This document shows, in pieces, positions 46,556 through 57,365 of a DNA stretch of 60,924 nt (positions are counted from its first letter, which is position 1; each line of letters begins with the position of its first letter). A program made the position numbers and the translations under genes. The DNA comes from Basidiobolus meristosporus CBS 931.73 (Eukaryota; Basidiobolomycota; Basidiobolomycetes; Basidiobolales; Basidiobolaceae), in the NCBI GenBank assembly GCA_002104905.1, contig MCFE01000536.1, positions 1 to 60,924 on the forward strand. Reading direction: 5' to 3'. The notes under the pieces are model-generated. The model saw only the letters and a list, made by a program, of their open reading frames with translations, was not told the origin of the DNA and made no database searches.

Positions 46556-48868
46556 ATGAGTCAATCTAGAGTTCAAGCGATCATGAACAGTGTTCACAGA
46601 CCTTCTCGTAAGGTCGAGTACCCCACCACCAACGGAAGAGGAATTTATCCTTCCGAATTCTATGGACAAAATGTGTTGACTCTTAAGGCTTTGTCCAAAG
46701 CTTTGCCCAAGCCAATCTTCGGCCAATTCCTCAAGCAAGTCAGAGGCCGCCAACATCTGGACAAAGTCACTGCCGATGCAGTTGCACATGCTGCTCGTGT
46801 GTGGGCCATGGAGAGGGGTGCTACCCACTACTCCCACTGGTTCCAACCTCAAACTGGCACTACTGCTGAGAAGCATGATTCTTTCCTGACCTTGAGAACT
46901 GGTCCTGCCGATGAGGTAAGACGTTCCTGCTCCCTTCCTCAATGACTTTCTATCTAATCATTCATTTCATAGGTCTTCGCTGTCGAGGCCCTCTCTGGTT
47001 CCCAACTTCTTCAATCCGAGCCCGATGCCTCTAGTTTCCCCTCCGGTGGTATGAGAACCACCTTCGAAGCTCGTGGTTATACCGTGTGGGATACCACCAG
47101 CCCCATGTTCATTCAACCAGGTCCTCACAATACCTCCGTTTTGTATATCCCATCTGTGTTCATTTCATACAATGGTGATGCCCTTGATGAGAAGACCGTT
47201 CTACTTCGCTCTTGTGAAGCAGTCTCCAAGGCTGCTTCCAGATTGTTAAATCTTCTCCAACCCGTTCCTGCTGGTGTCCCACCTCTCGTAAATCGCGTAC
47301 ACACCACCCTTGGTACCGAGCAAGAATTCTTCCTTGTTGATCGTGCCCTCTACGCACTCCGTCCTGATTTGAAGACCTGCGGACGTACTCTTATCGGCAA
47401 CCTTCCTCCCAAGCACCAACAAATGGAGGATCACTACTTCGGTAGAATGCCTACTCGCGTCTTGGCCGCTATCAGTGAGGTCGAATTGGAGCTTACCAAG
47501 CTTGGAATTCCCATCAAAACTCGTCACAACGAGGTTGCTCCTGCTCAATTCGAGGTTGCTCCTATCTTCGAGGAAGCTGTTGTTGCTGTCGATCACAATC
47601 TCGTTACCATGGAAGTTATTCATAAGGTTGCTCACAAGCACAATTTGAAGGTCTTGTATCACGAGAAGCCTTTCAAGGGTGTCAACGGATCCGGAAAGCA
47701 CTGTAACTGGGCTTTGTCCACTGATCGTGGTGAGAATCTTCTTGACCCTACTGTTAAGCCTGAAACCAACTACCGCTTCTTGTTGTTCTTGCTTGCTACC
47801 CTTCACGCTGTCCACAAGCACGGTGGCCTTCTTCGTGCTTCTATTGCCAGTGCTGCCAATGACCACCGTCTTGGTGCCGCCGAGGCTCCTCCAGGCATTG
47901 TTTCGGCTTTCCTTGGCGAGCACTTGAACGAAGTTTTGAACTCTATCGAGGAATCCCGCCCAGTCAAAACCTTCTCTCAACCTCATATCCAATCTATTAA
48001 GGTTGGCGGAACCGTCCTTGATGTCAAGGTCGCCTCCCTTCCAAATATCTCCCGCGATTTGACCGATCGTAACCGTACTTCTCCCTTCGCTTTCACTGGC
48101 AACAAATTCGAATTCCGTGCCGTTGGTTCTAAGCAATCACCTGCTTTCCCCGTCACTGTGCTTAACGCTGCTGTTGCTTCTGCTTTGGAAGACATCACCG
48201 AAGCCCTTTTGAAACAAAAGGGAACCAAGGATTTCGTTACCGATGCCGATAAGGTTGCCGTCATCAAGCAATTCATCACTTCAACCAAGCCTATCCGTTT
48301 CGAAGGTGACAACTATTCTGAGGCTTGGGCTCAGGAAGCTGAGAAGCGTGGTCTCCCCAATATCCGCAGCTCCGTCGAAGCTTTCAACCAATTGCGTCTT
48401 GATTCTCACAGAGACATGTTGATCAAGACTACTGGCGTCTTTACCGAATCCGAGTTGAACTCTAGATACCATATTCTCAACGAAAGATACTCCAAGGATG
48501 TGATCATGGAAGCCAATACCCTACGCACAATGGTCCAACAACAAGTGCTCCCCGCTGCTTATGAATACAGAAAGGAGCTTGCCACTTCTGCTGCCGCCAT
48601 GGCTGCCATCAATGTTGCTAGCGAGCCTGAGGTTTCACTCTTGAACCGCTTGAGCCCCATCCTTACTGACCTCCAATTGGAAAATGAAAATCTCCTTAAC
48701 CAAGTCGAGAAGGTCATGAACATGGAGCATGAAGAGCAACCTCAAGCCACCAGTGAAGTTATTGTACCACTTGTTGACCGCGTCCGTCAATTGTCCGACC
48801 AATTGGAGGATTTGGTTGCCGACAAGTACTGGCCTCTTCCCAAGAACACCGAGCTATTATTCTTCTAA
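46556..48868 (+). CDS. glnN: Glutamine synthetase type III
   Basis: Two exons, 46556-46915 and 46973-48868 (57-nt intron), encode 751 residues, in the range of GS-III (about 700-760) and twice the size of the eukaryotic GS-II. It makes glutamine from glutamate, ammonium and ATP. GS-III hallmarks in order: GSQLLQSEPDASSFPSGGMR, FEARGYTVWD, EQEFFLVD, RHNEVAPAQFEVAPIFE (about 304-320), EKPFKGVNGSGKHCNWAL (about 351-368) and GNKFEFRAVGS (about 496), plus a helical C-terminal tail. Codon use is strongly biased towards C- and T-ending codons (AAG, CTT/TTG, GCT/GCC), unlike neighbouring genes, which suggests high expression. The intron and the TATA box show it is nuclear and not bacterial contamination. 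Most fungi use GS-II, so transfer from bacteria in the past is plausible. Confidence 0.95.
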
Positions 48869-49934
48869 GTTGCTCGTTCTAATTGTACTTCTGTTCTCCA
48901 TTGTTACATCGTACCATTTTTCCATGTCTACATCCCTTGTTTTGCTCACTCCCCCATACCGAACTGCATACCTCTTTGTTAAGTTGATCCCATTATTGCA
49001 AATTCCATAGAAAATATAAATCGAAGGTTAATTACAATTTGACTACATTTGTATATTGGCACTGCTATAAAGGAGTTGAACGGTTAGTGACATATATATT
49101 GATCACGTATACATTGGTGCAATCTGGTCTGAATACCCGGCGTCCAGAAGCTGGAGAAGCATGTTTGCAGTTCTTCGCCTTTTGGGCTGGTGAACTCATA
49201 GTAAGACCCGAATGACGGCGCATTTTCCAAGATCACTTACAGCACAGCCACTACATCTCTGCGGATCTGCCATGAAGAAAAACACATGACCTCGCTACGT
49301 CCCTGGTTGACCCACCCTCCCAGGTTCGTATGATTGCGATTGCTGTGTGCCCTTTGTGTAGGTTCAAAAATTCATTAAAAACACATGCATATGGTAGGAC
49401 AATAATTTGGAGTTTCATGATATTGCTGTATTGTTAAATCCGTACGTCACATGTGGAAAATGATTGGAATTCTGCAAGTCCATAATCGGAATTCCTGACG
49501 ACTATGTTGATTTAAATATTTTCTTGCGTTGGTGATTGGCTCCAGAATACACCAGGTTCATGTTTCTAGAATTAAATATATGGCTTGATATAAGGTTTAA
49601 TAGGGATTGAGACAAGGTTTATGTCGGGATAAAGTGGCTTCCCCTACTTTTCAGCCAAGATTACACCTTGTTTCCTTACTACTTTTTAGAGTGTTATATC
49701 GTTGCAGCCTTCTCCTGTCCAGCCATCATTCCGTAGTGTTTGAAGAGGGTGTATTTAATATCGGTACTACTACTTCAAAAGAAAACTCGCCTCTTATAAC
49801 TGTAAATACGCCCGCCGATTGAGTGAATGGTCAATTGGCTTACTGGAACTCGGCCGTTTTATTCCCTTCCTTGGTTATCTCCACTATAGTTTTTTGATAG
49901 TTGTATCTTGCACCCATTTCCCCAGTATTCAGAG
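48869..49934. other. Intergenic, no gene recognised
   Basis: AT-rich sequence between two plus-strand genes; short frames only. Confidence 0.5.
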
Positions 49935-51500
49935 ATGGTCATTAAGAAGAAGGTTAAGTTGTTGGGCACTTTAGAGATCAGACCTTGCAAAGGCAGAGAT
50001 TTGAGGGTGGTTCAGAAAATCGGAAAGCAAGACCCTTTTCTTCAGTTCGAACTTGGAAACACACGCAAACGAACCAAAGCGGACAAAAACGGCGGCCAAA
50101 AACCCACGTGGAACGAGCGCATTTCTTTCGAAGTGCCAGAAGGGGTGCACAAGGTGGCAGTCAAATGCTATGATCAGAATCTTAGAGAGCATGCCTTCAT
50201 TGGGGAGAGAGAGATCGACTTTAGCCCCGCCATAACATATTATCAACTTGACAGTAATGGCAATCGCGATATTTAGCCCCCTTGAGGTTCAGTGTTCGCT
50301 AATTGCTTGGTTTCCGTTTTAGATTGGTTCGAGTTGAAGGACAAAGGGGACCCAGCCGGTGAAGTATACTTAGAGTTTACTTTCTTTCCAGTGGTAAGTT
50401 CAACACCTCTTTATCGTACAGAGAATCACTCTACGCACACACACACACACACACACCATGTTCCCAATGCAGATGGCATTAACGACCTTTTATGCGTTAC
50501 TAGGATGGCCAAAAAAATCCACCACCATTACCATATGCATCCTCACCAGTGGCTAACAAAACGGGGGTACCAGTAGTCCCGCCGAATGCTCTCACGGCAG
50601 CTACACCAACAAGTGCCTTGAACAACCAAAAGGCTCAGGCCTCGCCGAAGTCGAAGGTCTCACCAGAGGGTACACCAAAGCAATCCGGATCGCCTATCCA
50701 TAACCCAGAATATGGAGGGCCAAAACGTAACAACGGTCAACCTCTCCCAGCAAACAACAAGTTAGACTCTGATAGACCCAGTTCATCCTTGGGTGATTCC
50801 ACCCCTCATATCGGCTCTGCAGGCCCTAGCGCAAAGCCTCTTCCAAACATTCCTCCCTCAAGCAGATCGAATAGCATATATTCATCCACCACACCGTCGC
50901 AAAATGGGTCTCCACAACCGGCCCGTCGCAATCCCGACAGCTCTGAACACGCCGAGCAAAGCAACCGAGCCTCGCAGTACTCTCAGGTAAGGTGGAGTTT
51001 GGAGAGTGATGCTGTATACTTTGGAATTCAGATGTTTGTACTTGTAGGCGCCTTCATTCACTACACCTTATCCACCTTATCCCTATCCTATGTCTCCAGT
51101 AAGTAGAGGAGCATGCCGTGTATATAACCTTGGGGCTAACTCGTCTCTGTAGGACCAAAGCATGTATTTGCCGGGGCATTATTATCCTTCTGAGCCATAT
51201 GCCTATGGATACCCACCTGCACCGGGCACACCGTTCCCACCAATATGCCCGGATCCGGCAGTCTTTGCTGGGTATCCCATCCCTGAGGGATATATGCCAC
51301 CATATCCAGATATGCCTGTGTATGATCCAAGCTTGTTTCCAGATCATTTCCCAATGCCTGAAGAGTTTGTGCCGCCCATGGGGGTGTACTGTGACGAGTA
51401 TGGAGTTCCTTTGCCGCCACCGCCGATGGATTTCATGCCCTATCCAGCCATGGTGCCTCCCGGCTGCTACGTTCATCCTGAAGAAGAGAAGCAAAAGTAG
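49935..51500 (+). CDS. C2-domain, proline-rich protein (Inn1/Fic1-like)
   Basis: Five exons: 49935-50253, 50323-50393, 50504-50986, 51048-51098 and 51153-51500, in phase, 1272 nt (423 residues). The C2 domain spans about 6-130: LGTLEIRPCKGRDL, GKQDPFLQFEL, KADKNGGQKPTWNE and, across the first intron, WFELKDKGDPAGEVYLEFTF. Several Ca-binding aspartates of classical C2 domains are missing. The rest is disordered: first Ser/Pro/Asn-rich, then (from about 290) Pro/Tyr-rich with many PxxP and PPYP motifs, suited to SH3 binding. That layout is known from yeast Inn1 and fission-yeast Fic1, which link the cytokinetic ring to septum formation. Assignment is by architecture. A CA-dinucleotide run lies in the second intron. 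Confidence 0.75.
50437..50457 (+). repeat. (CA)n microsatellite in an intron
   Basis: About ten CA units inside the second intron of the C2 gene. Confidence 0.85.
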
Positions 51501-52047
51501 CCTATCGGCAGGTAGGTTATGTTGACGCAGCCCCAGCCCCAGCCCCAGCCCTAGCTCCAGCTCCAGTTCCAACTCTACAAATGGCCGGCCCTACTTTCGT
51601 CATTGTATTGAAGTCATGATTATTATTTTAACTCCTACACAAGTCTTGGTAAAGGATGCTTTATTTTGTTCGATGTCTACGGCCATTCGTGGTACCGTGA
51701 CTCAGCTCGTTACCCGGTTTCTTTAAACTTTTGTTACTCATACCAAAGCTGTGGAATATTAATATATGATTGTTCGATAAACTTACACTAGAAATGGGTT
51801 ACGCTTGTCCCACGCCGCCTCACTAGTCGGTTAACTAGGCTAACGGCCCGAAATATGGTGCCCATCTGCAGTTGGGTTGATTCGCATGCAGTAGGGTGCT
51901 GATGGCTGCGTTCCTGTCTGCTGGATCTTGAGTAGTTGGCTAGAGGCGATAAAGCAGAGTCGAAAATATGGATTGGATGGTGGGATCCCTAATAAACAAG
52001 GGAGGCGGGCCTTTGGAGTCTGGCCGCTCGATTCACTGAAAACGGAT
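51501..52047. other. Convergent intergenic spacer with CCCCAG minisatellite
   Basis: About seven degenerate CCCCAG/CTCCAG hexamers at 51527-51571, just after the C2 gene stop. Otherwise AT-rich 3' flanks of two convergent genes; no gene seen. Confidence 0.6.
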
Positions 52048-53022
52048 TCAGCTGAAGTTAAATCGATTGCGTGCATGATGGGAGGTGTTGTGTTGGTTAT
52101 GATGGGACCACATGGTTTTCCAATCACTTGGTAGAGGCTCGGATACGGAGTTTTCGGATCCTTTGCACTCCTTGTCGGTAATCTCGTCCCCCTCGATGGT
52201 GATGTGATAGCTTTCCAAACGGATGGGTGGTTGGAGGTCAAAGTTCTCGTTTTCCAGTATGTGCATCAGGTCGGACACGCGATTGGCGCTTTCGGGCCAC
52301 ACTTCGTCCGGGAAACAGCAGAGTAAGCGTCGTCTGATTCTTAGGAATTGGTTGAGGTAATCGTATTCGGTGCTATGTTTCCCAGCAAGCCTCATGATAC
52401 TACGAAGGCTGATCCCGTCATCGTTCTCGTATCCGTGCTGTAGCGCTGTGTCGTAGAAGATCAGTCTGCCGAGGTCGGAATGGATCCCGGCCTTGTTAGC
52501 GAGGTAGATGGCTGGCCGGAGAATGTTCTGATCCGCTACATCGACCTGAACCTGACGGAATTTCTCATCGCATGCTGCTTTCTTCCAGGCCTCTGTAAAC
52601 CCATACAGGTCAACGTCTTTCGGCTCGGTGTGGCAGCGGGTGGTGTTGGAGAACTCGTTGAGCGTGGGAAGGTACTTCTCAAAGCCGGTGGGCTGATCCT
52701 TCTTCACCTTCAAGTATTCCTGTATCACAGTCAGCGCTTCCCCGGCGGATGTGGTGAACCCAACGAACCCACAGGTATAACCTCGCTTGTCGTCGAGGTC
52801 ACGGCAGGATTGGTAATGGAAGTCGGTTCTGGAGTGCTCAAAAACATTCGATATCATCATGATGGTTTTCTTAGTGTCGGGCGACAATGGGGGGACATAG
52901 TAGTTGAAGCTTTTGGAAGGGATGCATGACTTGATGGCGGCCGTGAAGTTGAACACACCACAGTGCATGGTGGTGTTGGTATATGATCCCGCACAGTAAG
53001 GAAGACTCAATCCAGAGACCAT
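52048..53022 (-). CDS. GH46 chitosanase
   Basis: Single-exon 324-residue protein. GH46 enzymes hydrolyse chitosan with an acid pair. The signature reads NVFEHS at 59-64 (general acid E62), then DLDDKRGYTCGFVGFTTSAG from 75. D78 aligns with the nucleophile-activating aspartate, and the spacing of 16 is two less than in the Streptomyces enzyme. Helical GH46 blocks follow (ALTVIQEYLK, FRQVQVDVAD, RLIFYDTALQHG, EYDYLNQFLRIRR). About 45 extra N-terminal residues with four cysteines and a polar C-terminal tail are not typical. No signal peptide is visible from this ATG. The in-frame upstream sequence runs 13 codons to a stop, so a spliced signal exon could not be placed. The LPMO-like gene is the next gene on the same strand. 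Confidence 0.85.
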   Translation of the reverse strand: MVSGLSLPYCAGSYTNTTMHCGVFNFTAAIKSCIPSKSFNYYVPPLSPDTKKTIMMISNVFEHSRTDFHYQSCRDLDDKRGYTCGFVGFTTSAGEALTVIQEYLKVKKDQPTGFEKYLPTLNEFSNTTRCHTEPKDVDLYGFTEAWKKAACDEKFRQVQVDVADQNILRPAIYLANKAGIHSDLGRLIFYDTALQHGYENDDGISLRSIMRLAGKHSTEYDYLNQFLRIRRRLLCCFPDEVWPESANRVSDLMHILENENFDLQPPIRLESYHITIEGDEITDKECKGSENSVSEPLPSDWKTMWSHHNQHNTSHHARNRFNFS

Positions 53023-53724
53023 GATCTTTACTTGTTGACAGCGGGCCCAATCGAAGAATCGTCAACTAGCTAGAGAAGGCCAATGGGAACAGGAAGTCGT
53101 CGCCAAGGTGGGAAGGATCAAATATCAGAGCGGGCACTGGCGAGAAATAGCGCCTAGAGAAGTGGGATTTATGAATGAATTCTCGGTTTCGATTGGCACC
53201 GCCCACTTGTTTCCTCTCAGTGGATAGTGCTTCATAATGTAAGAATGGCCAAGAGACGATCTGCCCCGAGAAGATGACGACAAGCGGATTGGTCATACGA
53301 AGGTTAGAAAGTACCAACCACGTTCGACGGGACCCGTTTCATTCAAAGACAAACCGAGTCGGAACATTTTCAGATGGTCTGTAACCTTGATACAAGATCG
53401 GTAAATCGTTTCACTCTTACTGCTCACGCCATCGCTGGGCTTTCTTGGGATCGTCATGTCGCCGATACCTAGCCCGAGCTTCTCTGCAGACGGCTAGATT
53501 GCTGGTTGAGCGCAGGCTGTGTGGCGCATAGGGGCCAGGGAGTCGATGGTATCTTAAGGTACGGTTTATTCTGGGTAAAATCAAGCCCATTCAAAAATCA
53601 ATGGAACAGAGTGGCAAATCCCACCAGATATTCTAAAGGAGATCCTCAGTTCAAAGTAACCTGCTTCGATCGCGACACATGGGAATATTGGGGATGAGAT
53701 TTGGCTATACGACGACAAGGTCAC
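53023..53724. other. Intergenic between GH46 and LPMO-like genes
   Basis: 702 bp. A minus-strand frame at 53066-53317 could hold a 5' exon of the chitosanase, but no phase-consistent splice was found. Otherwise nothing. Confidence 0.45.
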
Positions 53725-54520
53725 TCAGGATTTCTTGCTCTTGCCCTTCCCTTTCTTGGCGGGGCTAGGCTTCTGTCCTATGCTGACGTTGACCTCCTTC
53801 CCCTGGGCGGCAGAGGACCCTTTCCCGTTGATCGTTATGATCGAGCGTTTCTCGAAGATCGAGGTGTCGTCCCACCCTTTCTCGGGGTATTCGGGAATCT
53901 TCGGGTAGTTTGGTAATTGCGCAATCGCCAGTTTGGGCCCGGTGATTGATCCGCCAGGCTTTCCGTTGATGGTCACATCGGCGCAGTTCATGTAGAAGTC
54001 TCGGTTCCCCTCCTTGCTGATCCACGTCCATGCCAGTACGGCCTCTCCGGAGGGCGCATTGGCCGGGAGGGGTATGTCGAAGCTTCTGCCCGAATTCAGG
54101 CACTCAAGAAGCACCGTCTTTAGAACAACCCAATTCTTGGTGTCGTACGAAATAACGAACTGGCAGGTACCGCCTTTGTGGGGGGTCCCTCCCGCAATCT
54201 TGATTTTAACGCTTGAGCCGGCAGAGTAGCTTGCTACGCTGGATCCCTTGGGCGCTCCCTGGCACGGAAATGGCCGCTATACATCACATGGAGTTAATGC
54301 GATTGCTCGGAGCAGAACGTGGTCTGTACCGGCCTACCTTTTCACTGAGGGGAGACATGATGTCGTAATCGACATCACCTTTCTTTTCGAAGTACGGGTT
54401 ATGGGATGATCTTCTGGGCGCGGGCTCAACCATCTCCATATGCGCGGAGCCAAGCTGAACCTGAAATAGAACCAGAACCAGAGACAAAAAAATCCCTCCG
54501 AGGATATAGTGGTGCATCAT
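53725..54520 (-). CDS. LPMO-like secreted copper protein (AA11-like fold)
   Basis: Two exons, 54520-54338 and 54276-53725 (61-nt intron), encode 244 residues. A signal peptide covers 1-26 and cleavage leaves histidine 27 as the mature N-terminus (HMEM), the first ligand of the copper histidine brace. Histidine 94 lies in TPHKGGTCQ, the position of the second ligand. The axial aromatic is in GNRDFYMNCA (F155/Y156). Other family features are FPCQG at 64-68, W144/W146 in LAWTW and paired cysteines. This order matches fungal AA11-type and related lytic polysaccharide monooxygenases, which cut chitin oxidatively. The C-terminus is Lys-rich (PAKKGKGKSKKS). Exact AA family and substrate are inferred. 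A chitosanase is encoded next on the same strand. Confidence 0.82.
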
Positions 54521-56069
54521 GAGAGCAGTTGGAGCAAAACCTGTATGCTGTCCTGATCGCTTCCCAGGGTGTTCTTATAGCCATGCCAACAAAGATCGCT
54601 CCTATTTCTCGTCCTGGCCAGTTTTGCGCTTGCTTTGCATATTTATGTACGAACAAATGAGAATCAAACCAAGGTGTGGATGGTTTAGAATAACCACCGC
54701 TTTGATCTCATTTATTTAGCAATTATTGCTCGCATAGCCCCTGAGCCATTACGAATTCTCTGCCATGTAGTTGCTCAGGACGCTAAGGTAATCGATGATG
54801 AAACAATGGTTGAACTTCTGGGCCGTTCAACAAGGATGGGGCTCCATGAGCTGCAAGCTGTTGGTGGGTCGGCACGCAGCTGTTCACCTGTCGTTTGTCC
54901 AACAAAGCTCCACCCACAGGTGTTGATCGGTTGGTTAGTAAATGGACAAGCCACCAAAAGGCCGGCATCAGATCGCAAACGTCAAAGAAACAAACAGTTT
55001 CAAACCGTCCATACCTCTAATAAATGTGCCCGGGAAGATTCTTGCCAGCCAACATATGCGTACATCCTAACACTACGGGCTCACCGAGTACTTGCTCGAA
55101 TTGATGCCCATGCGTTGTACACCATGCCCAGGAATGCCTGGATAACAGCATATGGAATAGGAGGGGATGACTTTAATCCTTTTGCAGCCAAGATGCTTAA
55201 CCATGTACTGCTTGCATGTACATAGGGATTGTGTCCAGGAGAAAGTTCGGATCTCCCATTGAAAATTCCAATCATCGAGATGATGGATTCTGAAGTGTCA
55301 CACCCACTCCGCCCAAAGCTAATCTATCGACCACCCTGAGTCTAAATCGCATTGGGTTTCGGATTGCTGTGGCATGATGCCATGGGTTAAACAAAAGTTA
55401 CAGGCCGATGACAAAAGAACATGCAAGCAAATCGTACCAACGCCACCCTTGACCAAGGTCCCGCGAGCGATGACGATTGTATACAGAAGTGCTGGTTATT
55501 CATCTTTTCTCAGCCTACACGCGGTCTTGTCCAAGTACGTTTTGATCGATGCCACTTTGCGTTACTATGGGAAGCAGTAGATCTACAGTAGGGACAGTCT
55601 ACATCTATCAATTGCTGTATAGAGCGTCAGATTTCTTATGGGAATTCATGATATCCGGAGAGTGGGCGTAGCTACAATCGCTCTCTCAAAAAGCGATGAG
55701 GTGGAATGAAATTTCGCTGGCGCACAGCGTAGTATGGGCTCGCATCCTTCATCCCCACTATTTTGACCTACGAGCTGGTTACCCGTGGAAATTCCCTAGT
55801 CTCGACTGCTTCTTGGATAATATCTTGGGCCGGATTTGCTGCCATCCTCGCAAAGCATCCATACTTGGCTGGATTTTGGCTAGGGTAGTCTCAATGCATG
55901 AATATGCGGGGCTGGGATGTCATTCCTTTCTATTTGTTTGAGCTGGCACGGGTGGTGTCTTAACATTGGATTTATTGTACCTGATTTTGGCCAACCAGCT
56001 TGAATGCTGTTTCAACCTCCTTATTATGTTGAATAGATTGACTACAGGCTGCCATATCCGGAAATTCTT
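54521..56069. other. Intergenic, no gene recognised
   Basis: Short frames on both strands with no domain; leads into repeat sequence. Confidence 0.45.
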
Positions 56070-56155
56070 GAATATTCACCCAACTTGGTCATGTAGATCA
56101 TTGCCTACAAATCTTGGAGAATTCCTACCAAATTCCTTGTCAGGACAAAACCCAT
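56070..56155 (+). repeat. Copia LTR fragment
   Basis: Matches the 5' half of the intact LTR: AATATTCACCCAACTTGGTC, GATCATTGCCTACAAATC and ACCAAATTCCTTGTCAGGA blocks in order. Confidence 0.7.
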
Positions 56156-56734
56156 TCATTAATGGAAACAAGTAGCTTTCCAGGTTGAATGACATTTTAG
56201 GCCCATACACCAGTAATACTACCATCAGAGCAGTAATCTGATATCTTAAGACTGGTGGCTGATTCAGGCTAATAAGGATTGGTGGCCAGCACAACTTGCT
56301 GTAAGAGTATTTGTTTGATGAGAACTCATCAAGTCATAAAGGCATGACTCTACCTGACCTCAGAGTAGCCTTGCTTCTTAGATGACTGTAACATTTACCA
56401 TCAGCATGTGCATCTGAAGCAGCCATTGCTTTGTAGTTAGTTGCAATGTTTGCTATCAAATATCTCTGAAATTTATGCACTTTATTGTATTAGGTGTGGT
56501 ATTTTTTGGCTTGACAATGCTTGTTTGTCTACATGAGCTTCTTTAGACAGGGTATTACAGGTGGACATTGTTTTCCACCTTGCAAAGGTGAAATTTATGA
56601 TGGGTGCATCATAGAACTGCAAACTCAAACATTATTATGACAGTTTTGAGGTCATATGTTGCCAGCTACATGAAGGTTGTCCAGGTGAATCATGCACAGA
56701 GTTATTTGCATCCTATAATATTTTAGGCAAGAAA

Positions 56735-57365
56735 TAGCAGTAAATCATCAAAGCCCCTCCCCACAAAATATAATTTGGTCACACAGGTGGATCCAATCCA
56801 GATCAGCTGTCAAGATCTTTTGATGAGGCCATCATAATGCCAGCAGCTTGGAATTATTGACCCTCTTTATGACTGTATGACAGGATTTTGACAGCATTTA
56901 GGTGGTCCTTTAGCAGAATTTGAGTAGCATTCTGATGGTTTTATTGTGGCCTGCACATATTTAGTGGGCCCAACTGGCCAGCATATGCAAATGCCATATT
57001 TGGAAAAATTGATGGTATTTTCATGGCCTTGATTTGAACATCTGTTTATATTATTGCAGCTGCACATTGGCCTACAGCTAGTACTTTATAATGCTACTGT
57101 ACCAATTTACCAAATGGTATTTCCTTTTGCTACCTCCCCTTGTGCCATTCATATATTCTATTTTATAACAACCCCAATGTATTTGCTTACCCACTGCTAC
57201 CATGGATATTACATATGTTGTTTGAATCAACAAAACACTATAGCTTCCTGTTTACTCACTACTACATATGGCACACCTGCTGCAATTGACATACTTCTAT
57301 CACCTTTACTTTACAGCTTTTCAGTGTGATACTTGCAAAGTGGCCATTTACCTTGTATTACTGGT
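56735..57365 (+). repeat. Dispersed repeat, copy B
   Basis: Aligns by eye with the reverse complement of 39145-39855 across its length. Shared blocks include GACAGCTGATCT (minus strand) near 56800, TTTGCTTACCCACTGCTACC near 57185 and GCAATTGACATACTTCTATC near 57283. No coding frame. Confidence 0.7.

Noticed and set aside
47246-48136. 296-codon open frame on the minus strand
   Set aside because: Lies wholly inside the GS-III coding exon in antisense. Long antisense frames are expected opposite a gene with such biased codon use; the sense frame has all family motifs.
46556-48868. Bacterial contamination as the source of GS-III
   Set aside because: The gene has a spliceosomal intron in phase, a TATA box and fungal neighbours on both sides.
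51054-51572. 172-codon minus-strand frame with Leu/Glu-Gly repeats
   Set aside because: Antisense of the proline-rich exon of the C2 gene plus the CCCCAG minisatellite; composition artefact.
53765-54103. 112-codon frame on the minus strand
   Set aside because: Alternative frame within the LPMO-like exon; no domain.
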